DNA of 64,000 nt from Moniliella sp. 'wahieum' (GCA_003971905.1 RSEE01000124.1:1-64000), one strand, 5' to 3'. Shown: positions 22,334 to 34,965, counted from the stretch's first letter. Numbers and translations: made by a program. The notes: a model not told the origin generated them from the letters alone.

Positions 22334-22952
22334 TGGTTGGTGTTGGGTTTTGTTTGTTTTTGGATACCTTGTTTCTGTGGTGCCTGTGCCCCCCGATGTG
22401 CGTGGGCGCGTGGCGGGAGAGAGGTGGGTGTGGGTGGGGGTGGCGTGTGTTGAAGGCAGAATGCATTCGAAAACAGATGGCCTTCCCCCCGCCCAAGGGT
22501 GGATGCTGTGGATGGGATTGGCAGCGGACGTAGGTCGGCAAGCGCAGGAGAATGCTAGGCGACCAGGAACTGCGCCCCCTGGCCTGGAAATGCACGCGAG
22601 AGGGAGGAGCGAGGTCACGTGCCCGGGTGGAGCAGGGCTAGGGGGCTTAGGTCAGCCGCTGGTTGGATGGCGGAGGCCGGAGGGGAGAGCCGGAATGGAC
22701 GGATCACCGATGGGCGCTCACCGCTCACCAGTCACTGCTGAGGGAGCATCCAGGCTGGCTGTGGAATCACCGATCCGCCCGTGCTTTCGTGGGTGTGACG
22801 GGTGACATGACATGCCATGCTCGGTGCTGCGGGCGCACGGCACGCGGTGGGCGCTGTCGCATCGGCTGGGCTGCACGCGCTTGCACACGCTGGCCACGCC
22901 CACCAGGCTGGCCACGCCGCCTCTTGTCGGCCTCCGCTGCCCCGTGTGCGCT
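22334..22952. other. Intergenic
   Basis: No gene seen. The left part is G/T-rich (GTTTGTTTTTGG near 22346) and could be a 3' untranslated region. The right part carries a GTGACGGGTGACATGACATG word near 22795-22815 related to the TCACATGTCACA motif seen elsewhere. Confidence 0.4.
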
Positions 22953-24401
22953 ATGTCGCCCCTGTCCCCGCCCAGCCCCGCGCGGGGCCTCGGCCTCGTC
23001 TTTCCCTCCTCGCCCTCTGCCTCGTCCGCTTCCTCTTCTGCGCCCAGCGCGAGCACGGCAAGCGCCTCGGCCCTACCTCCGCCCGCTCCAGCTGCCCCGC
23101 CATCCCTCGCCCGACCCCGCCGAACGCGCACGCGCACACGCTGCCACCATCGCCGCCCTCGAGGGCACCTCTTCTCGTCCACCTCATCGCACTCCTCGTC
23201 ACTCGCTCTCCCCTCTCCCTCTCCTGCGCCCCAGACCACGCCCCGCGCCCCGACGCCCCCCGCCGCACCGCCCGTGCGCTATGACATTGATGGCTCTCTT
23301 GAGCCGTATGAGTACGAGCCAGCACCCGACTTTGGCCTGGACTGGGCCGCTGGCCTGCGCCGCGCCAGCCGCACCAGTAAACGTACCAGTCAATGGTGGT
23401 CTCGCCCCCAATCGTTGGCTTCGCCTCTGCCTGCGCCACGTACAGAGCCCGAGGAAGATGCCCAGCCCCTTGTCCACCGTCCTCACTCTGTCCTCCCACT
23501 TGCCCCGAACAGATGCAAGCCATGTACCGCTCCAACCCAAAGCGACGAAACAGATGCCGCCGGCTCCCAGAGCAGCGGAGCAACGACTTGGCTCGACTTG
23601 TGAAGTGGGCAGCCATGGCCTGCGTCGCTTACAACTGGTCGATCGAGCGTGTGCGCAAAAGCGCCGTCGATCGCTCGGGTGGGGTGCCCACACGCATTCC
23701 AACTCGATCACCTCCTCGCCTCTCCACCGCTCTCCCCACCTCGACTCGTGGGGCGGCGAAGGCCACACCCACCTCTCTGCCCCGGCGAGAGGCGCGGCAC
23801 GAGCCTCAGCTACTTTGCCTCGCCTCCAGACCCGCCGGGACCACGCCGCGCGCGCTCCTTCCCCCACACCTCGGTCGCAAGTGTCGATGGGCCCCAAGCT
23901 ACCCGTCTCTCCGCCCCGACCTGTCAGCTTACTCGCCCGCTTCCCCTGCCCCAACAGTTCCCCCATCCCGGCCCCCAATGCCCTCGGCTGTCCCATTGCC
24001 CTTACCTTTGTCCGAACCCGAACCCAAACTCGAACCCGAACCCCCTGAACCCCCGATCCAATCCTGCCTCCCGTGGCCGAGGACGAGGAACTGACCCGCA
24101 CGTCGTCCGATTCAGTGTCACAGCCTGCCTTGGCACCTGTCTCTCCTTGCCTGCCGTTGCTCCTCATTGTCCCCCGCCCAGCGGGGGGATATGTCAGCAT
24201 GGACCCAGGAGCGGGTCGTTGACACCGCCGGCCGCTGGGTCGCGCCCACGATACTCATCGTGCTCCGGAGAACACGAGCAGGCTCCCGAGCCGTCATCAT
24301 CGAGGCAGGTTTCGCACGTGGGTGCGAGTGTGCGCAACGTGGCCAACGTCGGTAGTACCCTGGCCCTGGCGGCCTCGAGCTCGGTGCATTGTATGCGCTA
24401 A
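22953..24401 (+). CDS. Ser/Pro-rich hypothetical protein
   Basis: Unknown function. ATG at 22953 starts MSPLSPPSPARGLGLVFPS followed by a Ser/Ala tract, then VRYDIDGSLEPYEYEPAP and FGLDWAAGLRRASRTSKRTS (about 23270-23390), the best-conserved-looking part. Later pieces in other plus frames are QVSMGPKLPVSPPRPVSLLA, SEPEPKLEPEPPEPP (a proline/glutamate repeat encoded by GAACCCGAAC-type hexamers at 24013-24045), PVAEDEELTRTSSDSVSQP and the closing HVGASVRNVANVGSTLALAA to the stop at 24401. All are plus strand and collinear, so I treat them as one protein of about 480 residues with several single-base frame losses. No domain is recognised. It is separated from the preceding Ser/Pro-rich gene by about 620 bases and could be a distant relative of it, but I see no clear repeat between them. 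Confidence 0.45.
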
Positions 24402-24921
24402 TGGCGCAGTCCCTAACACCAGTGTGCGCCTCGTCTGGGTCGCCTCAGCTGAACCTTACTGGGTCGGTTCGGTGGTTATTGGGCCTGCGTTTTGGCGAGG
24501 CAGCACCATGCATATCATACCCATCTCCTCGGCTGCCTTGCTAATACGCCCTGTTCCCTTTTATTATGCCTGTCCGGCCGGATCGGGCGGCGGCCATGTT
24601 ACTTTCGCATCTCGCATCTCGCTTTCCATGTCATGTGGTTGCTCTGCCCAATGCCCCGTGTTGGTATAGTTGTGTGGTTGGTTAGGGGGGTTACCGGTTG
24701 CCAAGGGGGGTTAGGCTCTTAGCGGCCCAATCGATCTGTTTTTATATTTTGGGAGCGTGCATGTTGGGTGTTGGGTGCGTGGGGCAATGTTTCAATGGGC
24801 GGTCGGTGCAAACAGCCTCGCGAGCGTAGATGCTGCTCTCAACTCCACCCCGTCAACGGTAACTCGCCCGCCGCTCGATCCGGAATCCAGCCGAGCCACT
24901 AGCTCGCTCCACACCACCCGC

Positions 24922-26287
24922 ATGTTCGCCGCACCTTCCCCCCCGGCCGCCATGCGCCGCCCTGCACGCCACCCAAGACCAGACGCCCAACTCCAGCTCC
25001 ACCCCTTCGACCCCCACCACGTCGAGCCAGAGCACGACCTTCCCGTGCAAAAGGTGCTGTCCTTGCTCCGGCCGCGCCTGGCTCGGCTGCAGCTGCCAAC
25101 GCGTCGTTTTCCAGCAAGCCAAGATCCCTACCGCTGCCCTGCGCGCCCATCGCGCCATTTCAGGACGACCAGAAAAGGTGCTGGACGCCGTGGACATTTC
25201 CGACGACTTTTACCACCATCTTCTCGACTGGAGTGTAGCAAACCAAGTGGCCATCGTGCTGCGCCAGGCGGTGTATGTATGGGACTGCGATGCAGCCACG
25301 GTCGAGTTGCTAGTCGACTTGGAGCAGCAGAAGAGAAGGGGCGGTGGACCGTTTCACTCGTGACGCGGTCCGGTGGCACCCCGAGGAAGCTGTGTGGTTG
25401 GGCACGGCCAGTGGGGCAGCCCAAGTGTGGGACGTGGCAGCGAAAAAAAACGGGTTGCGCACGCTACACGTTCCGCCCGAGTTCTCGCTCCGGCCTTGCG
25501 TCGGAAGAGGCGGAGGAGGAGCAAGTGACTGTCCAAGTGGGCGCGATGGACTGGGCCGATGCCTCGACGCTCACGGTCGGGTATGGCACAGGCTGGATTG
25601 TCGACCATGACATTCGCTTGGCCTCGTCAGCCACGCGGATGCTGCGTGCCCATGCGGGCTTGGTGTGTGGCCTGGTCTACCGAACGGATGGCGCGTTGTT
25701 CGCGTCGGGCGGGAACGACAATTTGGTCCGTGGTGGGACCGACGCAAGAGGGCCCGATCCTGAGCCGCTCAGAGCACAAGGCAGCGGTCAAGGTATGTTC
25801 TTTTTCTTTCTCTTTTTCCTTCCCCCGTATCATCTAGGCGGCAAGCTGACGTTTTCTGTTCTGTCTGCCCAAGGCCCTGTCCTGGTCTCCATTTAATCCT
25901 CACATCCTCGCCTCGGGCGGCGGCTCTGCCTGTCGCACCATCAACATCTGGAACGTTGCGACCCAAGCACGCTTGATGAGCTGGCAGACCGAGGCCCAAA
26001 TCAGCTCGATCCACTGGTCCTGGTACCACCGCGAACTGCTCACCACCCATGGTGCCCACCCCACCGACGCATCCTGTACCGGTGCCATCTGTTTCTGGTC
26101 CTACCCTTCGGGCAAACTGCTGTACCGTATCGATCGCGCCCACGAAGGCCGCATCCTCGATGCCGTCCTCTCCCCCGACGGACAGAAACTCGCGTCCGTC
26201 GATACGGGCGCGAATGAGCTCAGGTTTTGGACCGTGTTTGATGCGGCAGGCAAGGCCGGCGCGCCCGGGAGGACAAAGCAGGCGTAG
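24922..26287 (+). CDS. WD40 APC/C activator, Cdc20/Cdh1 family
   Basis: A substrate adaptor that activates the anaphase-promoting complex. The family signature is present: IPTAALRAHR, then KVLDAVDISDDFYHHLLDWS, which opens the propeller. Blades follow: VYVWDCDAATV, AVRWHPEEAVWLGTASGAAQ, QVGAMDWADASTLTVGYGTG, LFASGGNDNLV, AAVKALSWSPFNPHILASGG, CRTINIWNVATQARLMSW, WSWYHRELLTTHG, AICFWSYPSGKLLYRI, and VLSPDGQKLASVDTGANELR ending in FWTVF. An intron at 25793-25873 (GTATGT...CCAAG) lies inside AVK/ALSW. About three single-base losses break the frame (N-terminal part, near 25345, near 25725). The start at 24922 is a guess: the N-terminal region that should carry the C-box is out of frame and I cannot see it clearly. 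The protein ends KAGAPGRTKQA without the usual terminal Ile-Arg. Cdc20 is slightly favoured over Cdh1 or a meiotic activator by GTASGAAQVWDV. Confidence 0.85.
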
Positions 26288-26779
26288 GCCGAGTGGCGCT
26301 CCCTGGGGGGTGGGGGGGTACGCTGCCTTCGCTGGTCCACTTGTTCTGTTATCTTGTTTCCAGCAGCTAATAGCTACGATGGCTGTGTTTGTTCCTTGTT
26401 GTTAATTTGTTTTGGCTGAGGTCCTTGCGGCCTGAGGGCCTGAGGGTGGGGTGAGCGGGCCAGACCTCTTCCTATGTGCTATGTGACCGCCATCTCTACG
26501 CTCCCGTCGGCCAGCGACAAGAGGGCGGGGGGTACTCGTAGTGGGCAGCGCGTAGGACGCGAGGCGAGCCATGCACGGTGCCCTGCCATGGCCCATCAGC
26601 ACATCTGCGGGGCTCCTCCACGCTTCAATATCACACTCCTGTTTTTGAAATGTAGTCACCTGCCTCGCTGCCTCGATGTTCATTCATAGTTTCAACCGCC
26701 TGGGTTCGGTGCATCCAATTTTTTTGGCCGGCCTGTTTTCTTGGACGCCTTCGCTGTTCCCACCCCCCACACCACCGCC
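26288..26779 (+). promoter_or_regulatory. Intergenic region with RRP5 5' leader
   Basis: 492 bases between the APC/C activator stop and the RRP5 start. No gene seen. The RRP5 ATG sits in a near-ideal context (ACCGCCATGG) preceded by a C-rich leader typical of well-expressed basidiomycete genes. Confidence 0.4.
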
Positions 26780-29700
26780 ATGGCCAAACCAGCGGCCACC
26801 GCGCCGCCCAAACCAGCGGCCAAGGGCTCGTCCAAGCGATCTCGTCCGATGCGTGGCAAAAAACGCTCCTCCGCCGCTGCCGCCCCCGCCGCTGCTGCCA
26901 AGGCCCCCCACAAGCCCCCTCACAAGGCCAAGTCCGTTCCAAACAAGCCACACAAGCCCGCTGCGCCCACCACGGCCGCTCAGCTGCTCGCTGGCCTCAC
27001 GTCCGGCGACTTTCCTCGTGGTGGCGGCTCCGTCTTGACGCCTGCTGAGTACCGCGACACGCTGCAGACCGCCCGTGCCGATGCGGCCGAGACGACAGTG
27101 GCAGCGGACGAGGCTGTCGTGTCGGGCGGCAAAAAACGCCGCCACCGTGCCCGTGACGGCGGCGACGACGATGAGGGTCCCTTCCACGAGGGCCGCTCGC
27201 GCAAGCGCAGGACCGAGGCTCCCCGTGATGGTGGCGCCCGGATCGAACATCTTAACTACAAAGTACGTCCCCACCCACGTTTTTTTTTCTAGTTTCCCCG
27301 TTGGCTCTACTTTTGTGCTGTGCGCTGACCTGGCTCCCCTGTGCAGCGCATTACCCCGGGCACCAAGTTGCTGGGCACCATCCTGGCTGTCCATCCCCTG
27401 GCCCTCATTATCTCTCTCCCGGACGGTCTTCTGGGCCATGTACCCATCACCAACATCAGTTCCCGCTTCACTGCCCACCTGCGCAACGCGACTGACGACA
27501 GCGACTCGGACGACGACTCAGAGTCGGAGTCAGAAGAGGAGGAGGAAGACGATGAGGAGGGGGGGGAAAAGACCGTATCCAATGCCCGCAAGAACAAAAT
27601 TACCCAACTGGGCCAACTGTTCCATCCAGGCCAAACGGTTTTGGTCGCGGTGGAGGCGAGCTATGCCCCAAACGATGTGCCAACACGCAAGAGCAGTGTC
27701 GCCACTGGCGCTGCCGGGCGGGAAGAGTACGACTTTGAAGCGCGCCGGGCTGTGCTGAGCCTCGACCCGGCCCTGGTCAATGCCGAGGTGGACGCGTCGG
27801 ATTTGCACGCGGGGCCTGTTGCCCGTTGCCATCTCGGCCAAGGAAGACAATGGCTGGGCAGTGGAGACAGGGGTGAAGGGCATCAAGGGATTCCTTCCGT
27901 TTGCTGGCACGGAAAAATGGGGTCCGGCCCCCGATTCGCTTCCGATCGGATCGGTCCACTTGGTTGCCATCCAATCCATCCAGGCGGGCTCGCTTGCTTT
28001 GGTTCGCCTTGGGCCCCACTCGGCCTTGACGGCCGCCACGATCAGCGCCAGCATGGCTCCCCGGATCGAGGGCCTTCTTCCCGGCACTCGAATTCGTACC
28101 TTGGTCGCTGGCACCTCGCCGGCAGGCATTGCAGTCAAGCTATGGGGTCTGTTTGATGCCACCGTCCCTGCCGTTCATCTGCCCAACAGCCCCGAGAGCT
28201 ACACCCCCGGCACGCACCTGGACGCGCGTGTGCTGGGTGCAGACGCCTCGGGCCCGAATCGATGTGTCGGGGGTGTCGCTGGGGGACGAAGAGGAGGACG
28301 CAGAGAAAGATGCCGAGGCGCCAGGCCAAGCCCAGGATCGTAAGATTGGCATGTCTGCCATCCCGCATGTGCTCCAGCTTGAGGCGCCTGCCGATCTGGC
28401 ACTGGCCTTGCCCGTCGGCGTCTTGGTCGACGCCACGGTCACGGCCATCAACCCGAGCTGGGGGATCACCCTCGCGCTTCGTCCTCAAGGCACCGGGACA
28501 GTGACGCCCGTACCGGGCTTTTCCCATATTTCCCATGTCGACGACCAGCATCTGGTCCGCTTGGACGAGAACAAGTACGGCGTTGGCTCGACCCATCTGG
28601 CGCGCGTCATTCGTCACGCGCTAACGGACCAGGTGGTGGAAGTTTCCCTCGCTCCGCGCGTCCTCGACAGAAAGTACTTGCGCGTCGCCGACATCCCCGT
28701 GGGCGTGGTGCTCAAGGGCACCGTTAAGAAGATCTCTGAAGACGCAATGTTTGTTGACTTTGACGGGCCAGTGGATGGGATTGTGTTCCCGATGCACTAT
28801 TCGGACGTGGCACTGAAAAAGCCCGAGCGCAAGTACCCCGTTGGGTCCAAGGTCACTGCCCGTGTCATCTTTGTCAATCCCACCCGCAACCGGGTCGTCT
28901 TGAGTCTGAAACGATCGATTGTGCGTGCCGAACTACCTATTCCGTCGAACCTCGATGAAGTGCGCCCTGGCGAGATTACGCTTGCCACCGTCAGCCGTAA
29001 GTTGGACAAGGGGGGGCTGCTCGTCGACTTTTTCCAGACCTTGCGCGCATTTGTACCGCGTACCGAGATTGCAGCAACCGCCACGCCCCCACGGTGCAGA
29101 TTGGCCAGACGGTACAGGTGCGCGTGATGCGGGTCGACGATGACCAACGCCGCATCGTCGCCTCCATTCGCCAAGCCTTGCCTTCCTACTTGGCCCAACA
29201 AGGTGCCTCGTCCGTACGGGATGGAACGCGGGTCGAGGGCACGGTGGGTCGGTGCAGAACGATGTGGCAACGCTTACGCTTCCCCTCACCCGGGCGCCAA
29301 GGCGGTCTTGTCGCTCAACGCGCTGGCCCAGGCTCGTTCGCGCGAGTCGGGTACGACGGTGACGGTGGAGCAGTTGGATGTGGAGCAGGGCTCCAAGCTG
29401 ACCGATTTGATCGTCACGGGGCGAAGCAAGGAGAAGGGTTGTTGATCGTCGTTCCCTCCTCAGATACCTCGGCCGTGGCAGCTCGGGCTCTGTCGGGGTT
29501 GGTGCCCGATATGATTCTGGAAGGCACGGTCACCGGCACAAGGAGCCCACGGCGGCTACCGTGTCTTTTGGGCCCGGCCGCTCCGGCCGGTTGCACTTGC
29601 TCGACTGTGTTGATCGGGACGGTTTGCAGGGCGCCAAGCTTCCCGAGGTGGGGAGTACGGTGCAGTGTGTGGTGCTGCGGACCAGCAAAAATGGCGGTAG

Positions 29701-31745
29701 GGCCGATGTGTCTTCTGCGCCCATGGCGCTGGCCGCCGCGCAGGCTACGCTGGCCACCGAGGTGCAGGATGGTGCTACGGGGGGGCGTACGAGGCGGTGA
29801 ACCGTGCGGTTCTTGACTCGGGGGCCGACGTGAAGGTTGGGGACAAGGTGGTCGGGGTAGTGCGAGGCATTGCGTCTCATGCCGGTCTGTTATCGACATT
29901 GCCCGCCACTTGACTGGACGGGCGCTCATCTCGCAACTGTTTGATACCTTTGTCCAAGAGTGGACGAGCAAGTTCGAGATTGGCCAGGTGGTCTCTCCCA
30001 CCGTGACCAAGATGACCGGCACTGGGGAAAATGTCAAGGTGGAGTTGAGTCTCAAGAGTGTGGCGCCTGTCCAGGCCGCTACCAAACGGGCTCCAACACT
30101 CCGTTTTGCGGATTTGGCCGTCGGTCAGGCCCGGCCCGGGTTCGTGCGCAACACGACCGACTTTGGCGTTTTTGTCCAACTGGAAGGATCCAACTTGGCA
30201 GGTCTGGCCCACAAGTCTGCCCTGGCCGACCCACCAACCAAGATCGAAGCTGCGCTCCAAGCTTACTCGGTCGGCGACCGTGTCGTGGCCAAGATTATCA
30301 AGCTAGACCCTGCTAACAAGAAGATCAGCCTGGGCCTCAAGCGCAGCTTGTTCACCACTGAGGAGCTCGACCAGCTCGTCAAGGACGCCGAGCCAGACGA
30401 GCAGCCGAGCGCCAAGGCGGGATCGAGCTCGGACGATGGCGAGGCGATGCCTTTGGTTCGGACGAGGAGTCGTCGGAGGATGAAGACAGCGACAGCGACA
30501 GCGGCAGCGAGGGGGACGACGAGTCGGACGATCTTCGGATGAACCAGTTTGATGGTGACTCGGACTCTGAGGAGGAGGATTCCGAGATGGACTCGGACGA
30601 GGAGATGGAGGTGGACGACGAGCCGGCTCCCAAGCATCAACTCGAACTGTCCGGTGGCTACAGCTGGTCGGGCAATGCAGCGGATGTGTCGGACTCGGAC
30701 GAGGCTGGGTCCGAGGAGGAATCGGATGAGTCGGACAACGAGGCAAGTGCCTCCAAGAAGAAGACGGCCAAGGCTCCTGTGCAGGATGTGACGGGGGCGC
30801 TAGCAACGAAGGCACCCGAGTCGGCTGCCGACTTTGAGCGCTTGCTGCTTGGTTCGCCTAACTCGTCGTTGCTTTGGATCCGCTTCATGTCCTTCTATCT
30901 CGCCATGGGTGATGTGGAACGTGCGCGAGCGGTGGCCGAGCGGGCGTTGACGATCATCAACTTCCGCGAGGAGACGGAGCGGCTGAACGTTTGGCTTGCG
31001 CGCTTGAACTTGGAAAATGCGTTTGGCGCAGAGGATGGGACGACGTTTGACGCTGCACTGGCTGAGGCGAGCAAGAACAACGATGCCAAGACGGTGGCAC
31101 TACGGGCCATTGACATGCTCAAGCGCTCGGGTAAGGTGGAGCGGGCTCTGGAGCTGTGGCAGCGGACGGCACGCAAGTTTAGCCAGTCGGCCAAGGTGTG
31201 GGTTGCCTACTACACCTTTCCTCGAGACGGATAATGCGTCCAAAGCGCGGGAGGTGGCCGCGCGCTGCTGCAGAGCCTGCCAAAACGAAAGCATGTCAAA
31301 GTTCTGTTGGGCTATGCTCTGACCGAGTACCGCACCCGGCCAGGGGGCGATACAGAGCGCGGGCGGGTGCTGTTTGAGGGCCTGGTGGATTCCCACCCAC
31401 AGCGGCTGGACGTATGGATGCAGTACCTGGACCAGGAGGAGAAGGTGGTGCGCACTGCTGGCGACGCCGAGGGCGGGGCGCAGCACGGTGCGCTCACTGT
31501 TCGAACGGCTGCTGGCACGCAAGCTGTCCAGCAAAAAGGCACGCTCGGTGCTGAAGAAATGGCTGTCGTTTGAGAAGAGGCACGGCACGGCCGCCGACCA
31601 GCAGGCGGTGCTGCAGCGGGCGCGCGACTTTGTCGCTGCCCAGCAGGCCAAGGCAGCTCCTGCCACCGAAGGGCCCGAGTCGCATTCGGACTCGGACTCG
31701 GACTCGGACTCGGCGACGAAGAGTAGAGGCAGGAACCTAGCATGA
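26780..31745 (+). CDS. rrp5: rRNA biogenesis protein RRP5 (S1 repeats plus HAT repeats)
   Basis: A nucleolar factor for both 18S and 5.8S/25S rRNA maturation (human PDCD11). Start ATG at 26780, a Lys/Ala/Pro-rich basic leader, then HLNYK. An intron at 27263-27346 follows, then S1 domain 1 from RITPGTKLLGTILAVHPLAL with an acidic insert (SDSDDDSESESEEEEEDDEE). Further S1 domains are marked by VDATVTAINPSWGITLAL, VLKGTVKKISEDAMFVDFDG, ARVIFVNPTRNRVVLSLKRS, and TDFGVFVQLEGSNLAGLAHK with VVAKIIKLDPANKKISLGLK. After an acidic linker (about 30420-30740) come the HAT repeats: ESAADFERLLLGSPNSSLLW, AMGDVERARAVAERALTIIN, RALELWQRTARKFSQSAKVW, and LLARKLSSKKARSVLKKWLS. It ends in a Ser-Asp repeat at 31745. 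At least nine single-base losses break the frame, roughly at 27815, 28250, 29085, 29250, 29545, 29790, 29905, 30455, 31220, 31260 and 31470. Length after repair, about 1650 residues, fits the family. Confidence 0.92.
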
Positions 31746-33044
31746 ATTGTATTGGATTTGCAGACATCAAGGTGAACAGGTGGGAGAGACAGGAGAGACA
31801 AGACGAGGCTGCTGTGCCGGGGTGCTGTCGCCCACGTTCAACAAGACTCCATGTCTCCGCAACCTTCTGCCAGGGTGTTATTTAAGTCTGGCTCCAACGT
31901 CCTATCCCTTCCTACCCCAGAAGAGTGCCGGTTGGTTGCCGGGAACCGGTGAGGCCTACGGCCGGTGATGGCAATCTGATGTCGACGAGGCCGACAGGGG
32001 CAGCAGAGGACAGCAGAGGACGGCATGAGGACGGCGGTGGGGCGGGCGGGGTGAGACAGCTGATGCCCGTGGCGGGCGTGGATGCGGAAAAAGCAATTGC
32101 AAATGAAATTCCAACGGAACAACTCGCGACGCCTCGGGACAATCCGGCTGTGCTGCCGTGGCGGCTGCCGCGAACTCAGCACACGGCCAGAGTCTGAGCT
32201 GAGACCATCTGCGACCTGATAAGAGTTGAAATTGCTAAAAATCTGTTCCTCCGCCCAAGCCCAGCTGTCTTTCTCCGTAATCCTGCCATCTACCCCGCTC
32301 CGCCCGTCCCTGGACCACACTCGGTCCAGCTCTGAAAAAAGCAGCAGCTGTGGGATCTGAAGCTGGGAGCCGGCTGGGCTGGGCCTGGCGCAGCTGAGGA
32401 CGGCAAGAAGCAGGGGCTACCTGAGCGACTGCGCACACTGACCCTAAGCACGTAATGCAAAAGTGCCCTGAGGAGTGCCGGCCGCTTCCCATCAGATGGA
32501 CGAAAAGGGGTGGGCAAAGCAGGGCGGCCTTCCGCAGTGGAGCAAGAAGCTAGAGAGGTCACTAGGGTCACTAAAACACAGCCCACCTGGACCAGCCGAT
32601 CAAACGACAGGGGGATGGTACCGCGGGGCATCCAAGGCTTGCCGCTTACCCCTTACCCCTTACCGGCTAAGCGGCAGCGGTGAACGTTGAACACAGACAC
32701 ACTCAGGACAGTGCCGTGGAAGGCATGGCATCAGCAGTGTCTGGCTGGTCCGGCCGACCTCACGCACTAATGACTACGGGAACTACCCTTCTCCTCGAAT
32801 GCGCCTCCTAAAGATTATCGATTAGGATCCTTTCAGGCCCTCGGGCTGGTCCCTCGCTCTGGCCGAGTGTGTTGGTTAACCAGCCCAACCAGTGGCTGCG
32901 TCCGTCTGTGGTTTCGCCCGTTGTGAGCCTCGCCCTGAACGTTTCACCCGGCCGCCGCCGTACTGGATCCGTCGGATTTGCCAGATCTAGATCTAGTGGC
33001 AGCAGTCAATGAATTTCCGGCGCTGTTGGTCATTCCCGTTGGGC
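31746..33044. other. Intergenic region upstream of GDH1
   Basis: No coding sequence supported. A GATAAG word at 32218-32223, the core site of fungal GATA nitrogen regulators, lies about 0.9 kb before GDH1, but one site this far away is weak evidence. A three-fold CTTACCC-type run occurs at 32645-32663. The rest shows no structure I can name. Confidence 0.4.
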
Positions 33045-33052
33045 TATATAAA
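33045..33052 (+). promoter_or_regulatory. TATA box of GDH1
   Basis: TATATAAA, 84 bases upstream of the GDH1 ATG, followed by a C/T-rich leader (runs of CCCCCGCCC and CTCTTCTCTC) ending CACCATGG. A TATA element plus pyrimidine-rich leader is typical of highly expressed fungal genes and fits a nitrogen-assimilation enzyme. Confidence 0.65.
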
Positions 33053-33135
33053 GCTGCCTCCCCTCCTTGTCCCCCGCCCCCCCGCCCTCAGCACCTCTCA
33101 CCCCACCTCCTCTTCTCTCACTCCATCGCTGCACC

Positions 33136-34576
33136 ATGGTTGCCCCCAACGAGCCCGAGTTCCAGCAAGCCTACGACGAGCTTGTCTCCTGCCTCAAGGA
33201 CTCGACCCTCTTCCAAAAGCGCCCTGAACTCGAGCGCATCCTCAAGGTTGTCTCCATCCCCGAGCGCCTGATTCAGTTCCGTGTCGCCTGGGAGAACGAC
33301 AAGGGCGAGATTGAGGTCAACAATGGCTTCCGTGTCCAGTTCAACTCGGCTCTCGGGCCCTACAAGGGCGGTCTCCGCTTCCACCCGACTGTGACCTTGT
33401 CGGTGCTCAAGTTCCTCGGCTTTGAGCAGGTGCGTCTTTCTCTTTCCCTTGTAATCCGCCTGCCTTGATGACGTCCATTTGTACGGGGTTACTGATCGTT
33501 GCCTGTCTGAACTGCAGATCTTCAAGAATGCGCTTACTGGCCTCAACATGGGCGGCGGCAAGGGCGGTGCCGACTTTGACCCCAAGGGCCGCTCGCCTGC
33601 TGAGATTCGTCGTTTCTGCCAGGCCTTTATGAGTGAGCTTTGGCGCCACATTGGTGCTGACACGGATGTGCCCGCGGGCGACATCAATGTGGGCGGGACC
33701 GAGGTGGGCTACCTCTTTGGCCAGTACAAGAAGTTGGCCAACAAGTGGGAGGGCGTCTTGACTGGCAAGGGCCTCAGCTGGGGTGGCTCCCTCATCCGCC
33801 CCGAGGCCACTGGCTACGGTGTGATCTACTATGTGGAGAAGATGATCGAGACAGCTACGGGCGGCAAGGAGTCGTTCAAGGGCAAAAAGGTGCTTGTGTC
33901 GGGCAGTGGCAATGTGGCTCAGTACGCTGCGCTCAAGGCGATCGAGTTGGGGGCGACGGTGCTGTCACTGTCGGACTCGACCGGCTCGTACATTGCCAAG
34001 TCGGCCGACAAGGGCTTCACTGCCGAGGAGGTGCTCAAGGTGCAGCAGCTCAAGGCCCAGCGCAAGGGTCTCGTTGCGCTCGAGTCGGACCTGTCGAACT
34101 TTGTGTGGCATGAGGGCAAGCGGCCCTGGACCCTGGTGGAGAAGGTGGACATTGCGCTGCCCTGCGCGACGCAGAATGAGGTGAGCGGACCCGAGGCCGA
34201 GTACTTGGTCAAGGCCGGCTGCAAGTACATTGCCGAGGGCTCCAACATGGGCTCCACTGCCGAAGCGATTCACGTGTACGAGACCAACCGGTCCAAGGCC
34301 GGCATCTGGTACGGCCCGGGCAAGGCTGCCAACTCGGGCGGTGTGGCCGTGTCAGGCTTGGAGATGGCGCAGAACTCGCAGCGCGAGAGGTGGACGTCGG
34401 AGGAGGTGGACGCGCGTCTGAAGAACATCATGTCCGAGTGCTTTGACAAGTGCTACGCCACGTCGCAGGAGTACGCGCTGACCAAGGAGGAGCTTCCTTC
34501 CCTTGTCCGCGGCGCCAACCTGCACGGAGCCATCCTCGTCTTTGACGCTATGATTGCCCATGGTGACTTCTACTAA
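33136..34576 (+). CDS. gdh1: NADP-specific glutamate dehydrogenase
   Basis: Makes glutamate from 2-oxoglutarate and ammonium using NADPH in the cytosol, the main ammonium-assimilating step in many fungi. Two exons, 33136-33429 and 33518-34576, with intron 33430-33517 (GTGCGT...CTGCAG), encode 450 residues, the usual fungal length. The substrate and active-site region reads [20 protein letters not shown] and, after the intron, [18 protein letters not shown], with the catalytic lysine in GGGKGG. Further family marks are [34 protein letters not shown] and the nucleotide-binding loop [11 protein letters not shown]. The hexameric NADP-enzyme closing segment [20 protein letters not shown] is intact. 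No frame shift occurs anywhere, unlike most neighbours. Codon choice is strongly biased to C/G-ending codons, in line with high expression. It is convergent with UFD4, with stops 389 bases apart. Confidence 0.97.
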
Positions 34577-34965
34577 GTGACTCGCCGTCATCATGCTGCC
34601 ATCCTTTGCACATTGTGCCTCCCCTTTCTTACCAGTCCTCTCTTTTGAGACTGACGATTGCTGAATATTATCATCTGTGTACATGTACTTTCATCCAGTC
34701 TTAGAATTTGGCTTTGGCAGAGCATTGAAGAACAATTCCCAGATGATGACGTGTTTCCTGCCTGAAGGGCAGTAGCCAAACTTGTCTATGATACACCACC
34801 AGTGACGTTTAACTTGCTAAACAATCTATGGCCGCGGTGGTCGGGAACATTCAAAGATGATCGATGAGGGTAAAACCAAGTTCCTCGCTGCCACAGGACA
34901 GGCCAAACAAGGGGGGCGAGCGATTGCGAATGCAGAAGATGAAACAGGGAATGACGTAAATAGAA
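34577..34965. other. Intergenic between convergent GDH1 and UFD4 stops
   Basis: Non-coding, less GC-rich than the genes on either side, presumably holding both 3' untranslated regions and polyadenylation signals. No other feature seen. Confidence 0.5.

Noticed and set aside
27500-31745. RRP5 treated as several separate genes or a pseudogene
   Set aside because: All S1 and HAT repeats are present in family order with intact motifs and single-base frame losses only; one functional gene with sequence errors is simpler.
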